From Xanthomonas sp. GPE 39 (GTDB lineage: Bacteria; Pseudomonadota; Gammaproteobacteria; Xanthomonadales; Xanthomonadaceae), in NCBI RefSeq assembly GCF_000963005.1, contig NZ_JZHZ01000007.1, positions 401,646-465,645 of the forward strand: a stretch of 64,000 nucleotides of DNA, read 5' to 3'. Positions within the stretch are counted from its first letter, which is position 1; each line of letters opens with the position of its first letter. The notes under the pieces are model-generated. The model worked only from the letters and a program-made list of their open reading frames with translations, had not been told where the DNA came from and searched no databases. Below are positions 50,530 through 58,480 of the stretch, piece after piece. The position numbers and the translations under genes are program-made.

Positions 50530-52033
50530 TCCTTTTATCTAATACTTCGGAAACGAGGAAGCTAATGCTGTAGGCATGGCGGCGCCGGCAGGTGCCGCCA
50601 TGCGTTTTGAGCCTGGCGGCTAGTTCCCAATCCGCATCGTGTACAACGTACTTGGCAGGATTCTGCGGCGATGCGTAGGCGATAACGCACACCGCGATCC
50701 CCTGATGGTGTCGCGTGCGCCAGACCCTTGCTTTGATAAGATGCCTACTCGCTAGTGGTAGCGTATCGATCACATTGAGTACGCTGCGATAAGCGGCCAA
50801 TTGTAATCCCAATGATAGGCGTTTTGGCTCACCCTTTAGGATGAGCCGGAACTCCGTATTACACAGGTTACTAAACGTCAAAGATCGCAATATTTCATAA
50901 AGCCCATGGGTTTCGATGCCGAGCGGGTACAGGGCGTTCACGTACTCGTCGAGCAGCCTAGCTTGAATCATTCCAGTTCGTGTCATTTCCATCGCTGCAG
51001 CATGCTGGCCCTTGGAGCGAAGGTAGGCCACGATGTCCTTCCGCAGTTTGTTGATGTGCACATTAATGTCGGTGTACTCGACGACGCGCCGTCTAAGGGT
51101 GCGTTCGGCTTGCAGATAGCTGGCTTGTGCAAAATCCAGGGCTTCTTCTCGATCATGACGGAAGCGACGCGCCCTTTCAAACGCGGAGGACAAACGGGAG
51201 CCGAATACGAAAATTCCAGTGGCGATTGCCGCAAGTGCCAGTTGTACGAAAAACGCATTGGCGTTGTAAGCGCCATAAGTTTTTGCATCGGGTAGCATGA
51301 TGCCGATAGCGACGTTGGCTAGTAAGATGCCGATTGCCGCTCCGCTCCAGCCGTGTAGCAGTGTCAGCATAATTGCCGGAATTACCATCATCGCCATGAG
51401 CATTTGATTCAATAGGCGGTCTTGGGTAATAACTGCCATCATCACCATTGCTACCACCACTCCAGTGCTCAGGATGCCATCCTTCAAAAATCTGGAGTTG
51501 GCCGCCTCGTATTCCTTGCGCCGTAGCCACAGCAGCGTAGGCATGATGAACATCAGCATGCCCATGTAGTCGCCGAGCCAGTAACGTACCAGCATCTCTA
51601 TTGGCTGAATTTCAAGGATGCTGTGGCCCTCTAAAAAGGCACTTAAGGCCATGTTGCATAGAGTGCTCCAAAGTGCCAGCGTCAATGTAAGTGGTAGCAG
51701 CAGGCATTCTTGCTCAAGCAGTCGAACCATATGACGCCTGGCGGTATGTACGATCAGAGCCACGCACGGCATCAGTAGAAAGGGACTCGTGTATGCCCAC
51801 ATCCGATTGGTGCCGTCCTCATGCACCATTGGCACGCGGATCACTAGGAGTGCTGCTGCATCGCCCAGCAGCAGATAAGGCCATAGCCGGTAAGGCAGGA
51901 AGAGTAGGGACGCTGCGCGCAGTCCTGCTGGTAAGTACCATTGATCGACTGAGAGCTGCCAAGCTAACAGGAAGGAAGCACAGTAAGCCGCACTCAGGAA
52001 GACTCCCCTGGCGATGTCTCTTATCATTTCCAC
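50513..52033 (-). CDS. MASE1-type membrane sensor with a degenerate kinase-like cytoplasmic part
   Basis: 506 residues. The first about 290 are a multi-helix membrane domain of MASE1 type (SFLLAWQLSVDQWYLPAGLRAASLLFLPYRLWPYLLLGD is characteristic). A coiled coil follows (RFRHDREEALDFAQASYLQAERTLRRRVVEYTD). The last about 190 residues look like a worn-down dimerisation/ATPase region: no clear H-box, N-box or glycine boxes are present. It may sense through the membrane and act by protein contact rather than phosphorylation. No response regulator is adjacent. Confidence 0.75.
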   Translation of the reverse strand: MEMIRDIARGVFLSAAYCASFLLAWQLSVDQWYLPAGLRAASLLFLPYRLWPYLLLGDAAALLVIRVPMVHEDGTNRMWAYTSPFLLMPCVALIVHTARRHMVRLLEQECLLLPLTLTLALWSTLCNMALSAFLEGHSILEIQPIEMLVRYWLGDYMGMLMFIMPTLLWLRRKEYEAANSRFLKDGILSTGVVVAMVMMAVITQDRLLNQMLMAMMVIPAIMLTLLHGWSGAAIGILLANVAIGIMLPDAKTYGAYNANAFFVQLALAAIATGIFVFGSRLSSAFERARRFRHDREEALDFAQASYLQAERTLRRRVVEYTDINVHINKLRKDIVAYLRSKGQHAAAMEMTRTGMIQARLLDEYVNALYPLGIETHGLYEILRSLTFSNLCNTEFRLILKGEPKRLSLGLQLAAYRSVLNVIDTLPLASRHLIKARVWRTRHHQGIAVCVIAYASPQNPAKYVVHDADWELAARLKTHGGTCRRRHAYSISFLVSEVLDKRINLRL

Positions 52034-52471
52034 CCCTCCTTTCCCTGGCTTTTATGACTGAAATATATTCCAAATTTTTCAGTAAATGGTAGACAATTAT
52101 ATATTGTTATTTTTTTAATTAATTGAGTGTTTTGATTCTTATTTCCCCGGGTGTGGCTTGGCACATATTTGTCAGTCATTCTTAAATGACTGATGTGCGC
52201 CTCGCCACTTGTTCGGCGGTTGTGATGGCATGGGTCAACTTGCTGCAGTGTTGATTAATGAGGGCTTTTTATTTGATACCGATGTGCAAACCGTCGTCTT
52301 ATTGGGTACGGCATTGTGCCGGGGCTGTCAAACGCATGGCGATCTGGGGATGCAGCGCGCGCGCATGAGTCCGGCACTGGATCACAGTACCCGCCGTCAT
52401 GCAGAGGCTGCCGGCAATCAACGTGGTGGGCTGAGCAGGCATGGACGCAAAGCCGTCAAGGCATGAGGGCG
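52034..52471. other. AT-rich stretch with inverted repeat between the sensor gene and the phage operon
   Basis: 52060-52145 is very AT-rich (runs such as ATATATTGTTATTTTTTTAA), unlike the rest of the window. It probably holds the sensor gene promoter and may bind xenogeneic silencers. A hairpin lies at 52172-52193. The short frames downstream show no family features, and no endolysin was found. Confidence 0.5.
52172..52193. repeat. Inverted repeat (possible operator or terminator)
   Basis: Perfect 9-bp arms TCAGTCATT / AATGACTGA around CTTA, flanked by a further GCACA/TGTGC pair. No T tract follows directly, so an operator role is as likely as termination. Confidence 0.5.
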
Positions 52472-52849
52472 TTACGCGGCTCCTTTTACGCGCTCGGCCA
52501 CATGCAGTCCGCCCAATCCCAACATGCCGAGCGTGAGGGTGGCGAGCGGCCCAATGTCGAGTGAGGGCAGGTTGAGAGGATGACCGACGGCTGCTGCCAC
52601 CGCGTTGGTGAGTGGCCCGCCGACGAAGTTCCAGCAATACCCGGCGACGCAGACCCAGCCCAGCCCCCCGCGCCAGTGTTGCAGAGGGTCCGAACTCTGC
52701 GCTTCGGCTTTGTCGATGTCGGTCTGCGTTTGAATGAGCGCAAGCGTCGCCGCCAATTTGGCCTTGTCCTCCTCGGTCTTGTCGGGGAAGAACATCCCGA
52801 TGATGCTTTTGGCGGCTTCTGCCGCCGTACCGATGCCGCTGATGTCCAT
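52472..52849 (-). CDS. Phage holin (3-TM, gene-transfer-agent holin-like)
   Basis: 125-residue protein. An N-terminal amphipathic part (GTAAEAAKSIIGMFFPDKTEEDKAKLAATLALIQ) is followed by three hydrophobic segments around WRGGLGWVCVAGYCWNFVGGPL, NAVAAAVG and LATLTLGMLGLGGLHVAERV. This order fits the GTA_holin_3TM family, which permeabilises the inner membrane for cell lysis. It is the last gene of the leftward phage operon. No endolysin or spanin was recognised beside it. Confidence 0.85.
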   Translation of the reverse strand: MDISGIGTAAEAAKSIIGMFFPDKTEEDKAKLAATLALIQTQTDIDKAEAQSSDPLQHWRGGLGWVCVAGYCWNFVGGPLTNAVAAAVGHPLNLPSLDIGPLATLTLGMLGLGGLHVAERVKGAA

Positions 52850-52859
52850 GGTGATCTCC

Positions 52860-53336
52860 TCAAGCGTGGCAGGCGACAGGTTCGCAGCCCTGCGCCCATT
52901 GATAGTCGACGGTGTGGGTACCGCTGCCGACGAATGCGATCAGCCTGGTCAGCGTCATGCGGCTGTCGAGGATGGCAAGTTGCGCGCCCCCGTCGTCGTT
53001 GACCAGCGCTCCGTAGCGGCTACCGACCAGCGTGCATCCATGCACCTGGGTTTCCATGCCTTGAGACACATTGCCGGCGAAATTTCCGCAGTGGATCAGG
53101 CAGTTCTGCCGCCCATGCTTGTCCTCCAGGCGCAGCACGTCGCAGTCGAGGTGATCGGAGTGCCAGATCGTGGCGCGGTAACGATCGTTCATGATGCAGG
53201 ACACGCCTGGTGCGTTGTCCTGCCATGGCAGTTCCAGGGTGTCGCAGGTAAAGGCTTGGCCAGCGTCGTTCGTGGCGATCAACTCGCCGGGGGTGCCATT
53301 GGGCGTGGAGTGTTTTCGGGTGATTACGATGTTCAT
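52860..53336 (-). CDS. DUF5675 phage protein
   Basis: 158 residues from ATG 53336, which overlaps the preceding stop (ATGA). DUF5675 features are GTPGELIA, CDTLELPWQDNAPGVSCI, HCGNFAGN and HGCTLVGSRYG. The conserved His/Cys/Asp pattern suggests an L,D-transpeptidase- or peptidase-like fold, but activity is unproven. In phages it is often found near lysis genes, as here beside the holin; it might act on the cell wall. Confidence 0.85.
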   Translation of the reverse strand: MNIVITRKHSTPNGTPGELIATNDAGQAFTCDTLELPWQDNAPGVSCIMNDRYRATIWHSDHLDCDVLRLEDKHGRQNCLIHCGNFAGNVSQGMETQVHGCTLVGSRYGALVNDDGGAQLAILDSRMTLTRLIAFVGSGTHTVDYQWAQGCEPVACHA

Positions 53337-53626
53337 TTGAAGCCTCCGCTCTTGGTAAAGGTATAGCCGGCCAGCGCAAGCAGGCCGGCGATCAGGATGC
53401 GTTTTGTCCAGCCCACGACGCCGCGTCCGATCACGCGTTCGAACTGAGCCTGTAGTGCGTCGGACAATGCTTGGGACAGTACTGGCGCTGATTTCTCGAA
53501 CGCCTCGCACAGCGCGTCCGCCAATGCCTGTCGGTCGCTTTCCGACAGCACGCCGCAGGCATGGCGTGTGGTTTGTAGGCCATGCAGCCGGTCAATAGGA
53601 CGGCCGCATTCACAGACATCACTCAT
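53333..53626 (-). CDS. Small Cys-containing membrane protein of the lysis module
   Basis: 97 residues from ATG 53626. The N-terminus has CECGRPIDRLHG...HACG, a possible zinc-binding knuckle. A middle helical part is followed by one C-terminal membrane segment (RILIAGLLALAGYTFT). Tail-anchored layout beside a holin suggests an antiholin, spanin partner or membrane anchor, but no family was recognised. Confidence 0.65.
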   Translation of the reverse strand: MSDVCECGRPIDRLHGLQTTRHACGVLSESDRQALADALCEAFEKSAPVLSQALSDALQAQFERVIGRGVVGWTKRILIAGLLALAGYTFTKSGGFK

Positions 53627-53697
53627 GTTTGATTCCTCTGGTTGAAACGTGAAATGCGGCCTAAGTTGCAAAGGCCAGCTTTAGGGCTGGGTCAGCC

Positions 53698-54369
53698 CTA
53701 TCGGGGATAGCGCCCCTCGCGCAGCCACTTGACGGCGATCCACTTCTCGCCGTTGATGACGGAATTGCCGCTGTGCAGTGTCAGTGGGTCGGGTTGGCCG
53801 TCTGCCGTGCGGTAGGAGAAAAAGCAGGCATTGCCCTGGACGGCCGCCACCTTGACGCCGGCACGAGGAAACTCCGTCTCCCCGCCGAGGGGCACGTTGT
53901 TCAGATAGGCGATGAACGTGGCGATGCGTTGCCCGCCCAATTCCGGTCGGACGATGTCGGCCGAGGTTGGACTCTCCGGTGGAAAGTAGTCCCAGTGCGG
54001 GATGTAGTGCTGTCCGGGCAGGTAGTGCAGCACCTGTAGACCTTCGCCGTTTTCCACTGGGATGCCGGTGAGTGCGGCGATGCGCTGCTCGATGTCGGCC
54101 ACCAGCGCCACTTCTCCGCGCGAAAAATGGCAACCGGAACTGGTGCGCGTCTCATCGATGCGCGTCCCTTGTGCGTGATGCACGACGGAGGACGGTTTCA
54201 TTCGCGGTCCGGCCAGATCGATCAGATCGCGGCAATCGACTTGGTCCAAAAATCCGCCAAGCACGACGATGTTGGGAGACCGGACCGCCATCAGCACCTG
54301 GTGCGCCCGTCCGCCGGCACACAGCTGCGCCTCGGGATAGGTCATTCGGATGGTCGCCGGATCATCCAT
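53698..54369 (-). CDS. Prolyl-4-hydroxylase-type 2OG-Fe(II) oxygenase
   Basis: 223 residues from ATG 54369 (longer in-frame starts lie inside the cupin gene). The C-terminal P4Hc domain (about 60-218) has the full catalytic set. Iron ligands are H125 and D127 in YIPHWDYF and H199 in LTLHSGNSV; K209 in INGEKWIAVKW binds 2-oxoglutarate. RIATFIAYLNNVPLGGETEFP is the typical core. Such enzymes hydroxylate proline in peptides. A fibre gene with 83 consecutive prolines lies in the same operon, so that protein is the obvious candidate substrate (inference). Confidence 0.92.
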   Translation of the reverse strand: MDDPATIRMTYPEAQLCAGGRAHQVLMAVRSPNIVVLGGFLDQVDCRDLIDLAGPRMKPSSVVHHAQGTRIDETRTSSGCHFSRGEVALVADIEQRIAALTGIPVENGEGLQVLHYLPGQHYIPHWDYFPPESPTSADIVRPELGGQRIATFIAYLNNVPLGGETEFPRAGVKVAAVQGNACFFSYRTADGQPDPLTLHSGNSVINGEKWIAVKWLREGRYPR

Positions 54370-55066
54370 GATGCGCAGCCGCCAGATAGGTGCGGTTGAG
54401 CATTGGGTGAGCCTGATCGGTTGGTCCCCAATCGCCATCGGGGTGGAACACGATGACATTGAGCGGCTGATCGTCAGTGCGGAAGCGATGCAATTCGCGC
54501 TCTTCGATGCAGAACAAGGTGCCGGCGGTGAGTGGGATCTCGCGACCTGCAAAGCAGGCAAAGCCGGAGCCGTTGGCGACCACGCCTAAGCGGATCGAGG
54601 GGTGGATGTGGAACGACTGGTGCACACCGGCAGGGAACGACAAGTGGTTGAGGCTTGGGTCACCTTTGCGCGGCGGGTAGACCAGCAACGAGTCCGAGCA
54701 GTTGTCGATGTAGCACAGCCGTCCAGACATCTCGATTGGCCCGCCGACCAGTCCTTGTCCACGGAACCCATGCCGGATCACGGCAAAGGCCATAACGCCC
54801 TCGTCCAGAATCAACACGGCATGCTCGCTGCTGGTGGCATGGCAGAAGTATTGCCCTTGGGTTGCTTGACGCAGAACCTGCGGTTTGTCCGTGTTGCCCG
54901 TGCCCACGATGATCGATGCCGTCCGACCTATGGGGGCGGAAACGACAAATCCATACAGCGTACAAAACGGTGGGATGTTGATGTGGTTCTTGATGGGTTT
55001 GGACAGCAACCAGGACTGGCACGGGTACATGCTCTGCCGGGCATCGATATAGGCGCCGGTTTTCAT
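54362..55066 (-). CDS. Cupin-fold protein of the tail operon
   Basis: 234 residues. No named family was recognised, but the second half has cupin-like metal residues: SFHIHPSIRLGVV, then IEERELHRFRT, then VFHPDGDWGP. The N-terminal half (about 1-110) is beta-rich without obvious motifs. Its ATG overlaps the stop of the small upstream protein (ATGA), and its 3' end overlaps the hydroxylase start by 8 bp, so the three are made together. It might be a second oxygenase, an isomerase or a sensor. Confidence 0.65.
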   Translation of the reverse strand: MKTGAYIDARQSMYPCQSWLLSKPIKNHINIPPFCTLYGFVVSAPIGRTASIIVGTGNTDKPQVLRQATQGQYFCHATSSEHAVLILDEGVMAFAVIRHGFRGQGLVGGPIEMSGRLCYIDNCSDSLLVYPPRKGDPSLNHLSFPAGVHQSFHIHPSIRLGVVANGSGFACFAGREIPLTAGTLFCIEERELHRFRTDDQPLNVIVFHPDGDWGPTDQAHPMLNRTYLAAAHHG

Positions 55067-55395
55067 GATGAGGCTTCTGCCTTGGTGGTGTTGACGACGA
55101 TGCCGTTGGTCTTGTTGTAGACGCTGGCAGCGCTGGAGACCTTGCTGAGGTCACTGCTGTTGGCGGCCTGGAAGCTGTCATATGCCTCCTGGCTTTCCCA
55201 GACGGTCGTCGTCGTTTTGGTGAGTCCGTCGGCCGACATTACGACCGAGCGGGACAGTACGGCCGGATGCGTGCGAACCGCATGGTTGACGTTGGCGATG
55301 GACGTTGCGACCTCGGGATCGAGATCGGCGCTGTCTTTGAATCCAGGCACTTCGTTGGCAGGGCGGGTGGTGGTTTTCGTAACGGTGAAAGGCAC
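55063..55395 (-). CDS. Small A/B-barrel-like protein of the tail operon
   Basis: 110 residues from a GTG start with a very strong ribosome site (AAGGAGGAATCGCC). It begins VPFTVTKTTTRPANEVPGFK. The middle segment SRSVVMSADGLTKTTTTVWESQEAYDSFQA resembles dimeric alpha/beta-barrel (ABM/NIPSNAP-like) proteins. Two broken copies of its 5' end lie about 1 and 2 kb upstream. It is overlapped by the cupin gene. Function unknown; it could be a structural tail part or an enzyme. Confidence 0.7.
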   Translation of the reverse strand: MPFTVTKTTTRPANEVPGFKDSADLDPEVATSIANVNHAVRTHPAVLSRSVVMSADGLTKTTTTVWESQEAYDSFQAANSSDLSKVSSAASVYNKTNGIVVNTTKAEASS

Positions 55396-55457
55396 GGCGA
55401 TTCCTCCTTCGGAAGGATGGGGTGAAAAATGGAGAGTGGGAGCGGGGTGGGGATGAC

Positions 55458-55600
55458 TCAGCAACAGTCCGCTCGAGTCGAAGCGGTGTGGGGAGTCAGA
55501 GCGGAGAAAGCCTGCAAGCCTGACTGATCGACCGGAGTGCCATTGGTGGTGATGGCGGTTGCCGGCGGATGATTGATGGGGACGCCAGAAATCCAATCAG
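55458..55600 (-). pseudogene. Duplicated 3' end of the asparagine-synthetase-like gene
   Basis: Reads ...HPPATAITTNGTPVDQSGLQAF, clearly derived from the C-terminus of the gene at 57464-58480 (YPPVAAITTDGTPVDQAALQAF). The rest of that gene is absent here. The downstream spacer (ATGACTCAGCAACAGTCCGC) is also copied. It marks the left end of the duplicated cassette. Confidence 0.8.
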
Positions 55601-55652
55601 CTTCCCGTTTGCCTGATATCTTTACAGTTCGATCAACGAACTCGATACCAAC

Positions 55653-56339
55653 ATGCTCAAGCAGGAATCTCTCGTTTCGCTGTTCTCGTTGCTGCACGAA
55701 ATGACGATTTTTAAACCTTTCAAACCGGTGTATCGATCACAAGTATGGTTGCATCGGTCAGTAATTTCCATTTACTTTATAAATCTTGCATTTTCGATAA
55801 TTGCAATGATTGCGTTATTGCTTCAATATATATTTCCTTCGGAAATCCATCTATTATTCTTTAAGGCTTCATTGGTTCCGCTAATTATCTCTAGTGCGGC
55901 CCACTTTGTGACTATGGGATTGAACGAAATTGTCTATTACTGGACCCGTCGTAAGCAGGCGTTGCCAGTGCAATTTTTGCACCTAAAACTCGATATGTTG
56001 GCCTATGCAGGTTTCCTGGCCCAGCTTCAATGCTATGAAAAATCCGCATTGGAATACGCATTGTTACAGTACCGGAGTCACTTTTATAGTTTGGAGGGCC
56101 GTTTTGATTTTATTATTGGAGATCTTCGAAAGAAAGGTGTGTTTCCCGCGTTCTTGGCTTTATTTATAGCATTTTCAATGGTGGTAAAGGAAAATAATAT
56201 CATGCACTTTTTTGTGCCTTTTGTTGTGGTCGGATGTTCTTATATTGTGGGTCTTTACACCCGTGTCCGTCAGGAACGCGCCCAGCAGGTGATGGATTTG
56301 CTCAATTACGCCATTCTTCATGCCGATGTGATGACGTAA
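55653..56339 (+). CDS. Four-helix membrane protein, tandem copy 1
   Basis: 228 residues, encoded opposite to the tail operon. It begins MLKQESLVSLFSLLHEMT and has about four membrane segments (near 33-55, 60-88, 160-180, 185-205). A cytoplasmic part contains FLHLKLDMLAYAGFLAQLQCYEK, and the end reads RQERAQQVMDLLNYAILHADV. It is markedly AT-rich beside 64% GC neighbours, a sign of foreign origin. A paralogue follows directly. No family was recognised; an immunity or exclusion role is possible. Confidence 0.75.
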   Translation: MLKQESLVSLFSLLHEMTIFKPFKPVYRSQVWLHRSVISIYFINLAFSIIAMIALLLQYIFPSEIHLLFFKASLVPLIISSAAHFVTMGLNEIVYYWTRRKQALPVQFLHLKLDMLAYAGFLAQLQCYEKSALEYALLQYRSHFYSLEGRFDFIIGDLRKKGVFPAFLALFIAFSMVVKENNIMHFFVPFVVVGCSYIVGLYTRVRQERAQQVMDLLNYAILHADVMT

Positions 56340-56369
56340 AAAGGCTGAAATGATGATCGAGGTCGAAAA

Positions 56370-56447
56370 CTAGAGATCGACGCTGTATTTGAATTCAGTT
56401 AATTCGTTGCCATGGCGGGTGGTGGTTTTCGTCACGCTGAAAGGCAC
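56370..56447 (-). pseudogene. Broken copy of the A/B-barrel gene 5' end (copy 2)
   Basis: From the GTG it reads VPFSVTKTTTRHGNEL and ends at a TAG after 25 codons. The same GGAGGAATCGCC ribosome site precedes it. It is the first part of the gene at 55063-55395, cut off near codon 20. Confidence 0.8.
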
Positions 56448-56568
56448 GGCGATTCCTCCTTTTGACGAATGAGTTCAATAAATAGGTAGTTAGATAAATA
56501 GGTGGTTAGAGGTGGTAGCTCCGTTTATCTGATACCTTGATAGCTCAATCAACGAACTCGATACCAAC

Positions 56569-57264
56569 ATGCTCAAGCAAGAATCTCTCGTTTCGCTGTT
56601 CTCTTTGTTGCAGGAAATGACAGTTGTCAATCGTGATAAAGAGGTGTTCAGGTTGCCGGTGTGGATACGTAGACTGGAAAGAATTACAGGATATTTTTAT
56701 TTTGGCGTTGCGATAGTATTATTTTTTTTCGCCTTGCTTCAATGCGCGTTTCATTCGTCGACAATATTGTTTTTCATTGATTTGTTTTATATTGTATTGT
56801 GCTTTTCTGGAATGGCCTGCCTAATTGTATTAATATTGGGCCAAGGTGTATTTTTCTGGATTAATCGAAAAAATGGGTTTTCCGTTCAATTTTTACGTCT
56901 AAAGACTGACATGTTGGGCGATGCAGATTACCTGGATCGGCTTCAATACTATGACAAGAAATGGTTGGGATACGGCCTGCTGCAATACAAGAGACATTTC
57001 AATAATTTAGATGGTCGTTTTAGTTTTTTTGTCGGAGATTTGCGAAAAATCGGTATATTCCCTGCGTTTATAGTTTTGGTGGCGACTGCATCAACATTAA
57101 TAAAAAATAATGATTCAAAGTACTTCTGGGCGCCTTTGATATTTGCTGCAATTTTTTATTTGGCTGGAATCTTTGTTCGTGCTCGTCAAGAGCGTACACA
57201 GCAGGTGATTGATCTGCTCGATTACGCCATTTTTCATTCCGAGATGGTGACGGAGCAAAAATGA
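56569..57264 (+). CDS. Four-helix membrane protein, tandem copy 2
   Basis: 231 residues, paralogue of the gene at 55653-56339: both start MLKQESLVSLFSLL and share the region before the start, the FLRLKTDMLGDADYLDRLQYYDK-type middle and the RQERTQQVIDLLDYAIFHSE end. The membrane segments are more diverged than the ends. Strongly AT-rich. The 5' flank (ATCAACGAACTCGATACCAAC) is almost identical in the two copies, so the promoter was duplicated with the gene. Confidence 0.75.
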   Translation: MLKQESLVSLFSLLQEMTVVNRDKEVFRLPVWIRRLERITGYFYFGVAIVLFFFALLQCAFHSSTILFFIDLFYIVLCFSGMACLIVLILGQGVFFWINRKNGFSVQFLRLKTDMLGDADYLDRLQYYDKKWLGYGLLQYKRHFNNLDGRFSFFVGDLRKIGIFPAFIVLVATASTLIKNNDSKYFWAPLIFAAIFYLAGIFVRARQERTQQVIDLLDYAIFHSEMVTEQK

Positions 57265-57365
57265 TTTTTGACGATCAAGGTTGCTAACCCGAGATCGATG
57301 CTGTCTTTGAATCCTTGCACTTCGCCGACCTGTTGGGCGTTGGTTTTCGTAACGATGAAAGGCAA
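57234..57365 (-). pseudogene. Broken copy of the A/B-barrel gene 5' end (copy 3)
   Basis: From a TTG it reads LPFIVTKTNAQQVGEVQGFKD, matching the start of the intact gene for about 25 codons, then diverges into the end of membrane copy 2. The GGAGGAATCGCC site is kept. It lies just downstream of the intact asparagine-synthetase-like gene, probably the original site of the A/B-barrel gene before the insertion. Confidence 0.8.
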
Positions 57366-57463
57366 GGCGATTCCTCCTTCGGAACGATGGGTTCGGAAAT
57401 GGAGAGCGGGTGGCGGGGTGTGGAGGTGACTCAGCAACGGTCCGCGCGAGTCGAAGTGCTGGC

Positions 57464-58480
57464 TCAGTCAGAACGAACGAACGCCTGCAAAGCGGCCTGA
57501 TCGACCGGAGTGCCATCGGTGGTGATAGCAGCCACCGGTGGATACTTGAACACCTTGCACAGCGAGCCGATCTTCACCTTGGTCAGATAGCTCTGATCGC
57601 CGGTGAAGGCTACGATGTAGCGCTTGGCCGGCATTTTGTAGGTGTCGATGCTGGCGCCAAGTTTGTCGGCCGGATGGGTGATGCTCCAATGCTGGAATGC
57701 CGGCGTGTCGAAGAAATGCTGGATCTTGCCGAGCAGCGCGCGATAGTCCGAACCTGGCGGCTCATAGAGCAGTTGCCGGTACTTCACGTGCTGCCATTTC
57801 TGGGAGAAGTTCCACCACCACAGGAAATCCTGTGCGCTGACCAGAGGGTAGGGAGCTTCGTCGGCGATTGGTGCGTAGCGTCGATAGAGCGCGGTACCGG
57901 TCTGCTCGTTTGCGGCGATGCTGCCGAACAGACGAGGCAGGACCAGGGCATGCGGCTGTGCCAGGCTTTCAAACCCCAATCGTCGCGTGGCCTCCAACAT
58001 CAAATCGGACCCAAACAACTGGTCACCGAGCTCTCCGGTGACCACTACTTCGTCGTACAGCCCGACTTTGCCGACGGTGCGTTCGACGGACAGCCTGCCG
58101 GCGATCTGGGCTTGGTAGAACCCTGGATTCTCGGCGATGCTGTGGCTCGACAGGTACACAGTGAGCCGGTCGAGTTCGTTGCCAGGCAAGGCTTTGAGCA
58201 AGGCGACTAGCGCCACGGTCGAATCGATCCCACCAGACCACATGACGTGCAGTCGCGCATGTGCATCGAGCAGCGCGCGCGCGCGTGCATCACAGCAGTG
58301 CGCGAAAGAGATCTGCTGTGTTGTTGTCGCATCGGGTATCGGACAGCAGGCGTCAAAGCGCAGAAGATCGGGGTTACATGCCAGGCGGGAAGTTGTGAGG
58401 ACGCCTCGGATGACCTGGCGTAAACCGCTCGCGAACGGATTGCACTGCACCAGATTGCGGGCGACCAGTAAGTCAGTCAT
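57464..58480 (-). CDS. Asparagine-synthetase-like ATP-pyrophosphatase enzyme
   Basis: 338 residues. The PP-loop VMWSGGIDSTVALVALL (about residues 79-95) and TGELGDQLFGSDLM are hallmarks of the synthetase domain of class B asparagine synthetases and related amide-forming enzymes. The N-terminal glutaminase domain is missing (no Cys2). Such stand-alone domains adenylate a carboxylate before amide or ring formation, as in lasso-peptide and beta-lactam synthesis. Its ATG overlaps the preceding gene by 8 bp, so it belongs to the tail operon. The substrate may be a tail protein (inference). Confidence 0.82.
   Translation of the reverse strand: MTDLLVARNLVQCNPFASGLRQVIRGVLTTSRLACNPDLLRFDACCPIPDATTTQQISFAHCCDARARALLDAHARLHVMWSGGIDSTVALVALLKALPGNELDRLTVYLSSHSIAENPGFYQAQIAGRLSVERTVGKVGLYDEVVVTGELGDQLFGSDLMLEATRRLGFESLAQPHALVLPRLFGSIAANEQTGTALYRRYAPIADEAPYPLVSAQDFLWWWNFSQKWQHVKYRQLLYEPPGSDYRALLGKIQHFFDTPAFQHWSITHPADKLGASIDTYKMPAKRYIVAFTGDQSYLTKVKIGSLCKVFKYPPVAAITTDGTPVDQAALQAFVRSD

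Noticed and set aside
52299..52637. Leftward frame after the holin considered as an Rz1/spanin
   Set aside because: No lipobox, no proline-rich mature part, overlaps the holin gene extensively.
57410..58210. Rightward frame opposite the synthetase-like gene
   Set aside because: No motifs; the minus strand has the PP-loop enzyme and overlaps its operon neighbour.
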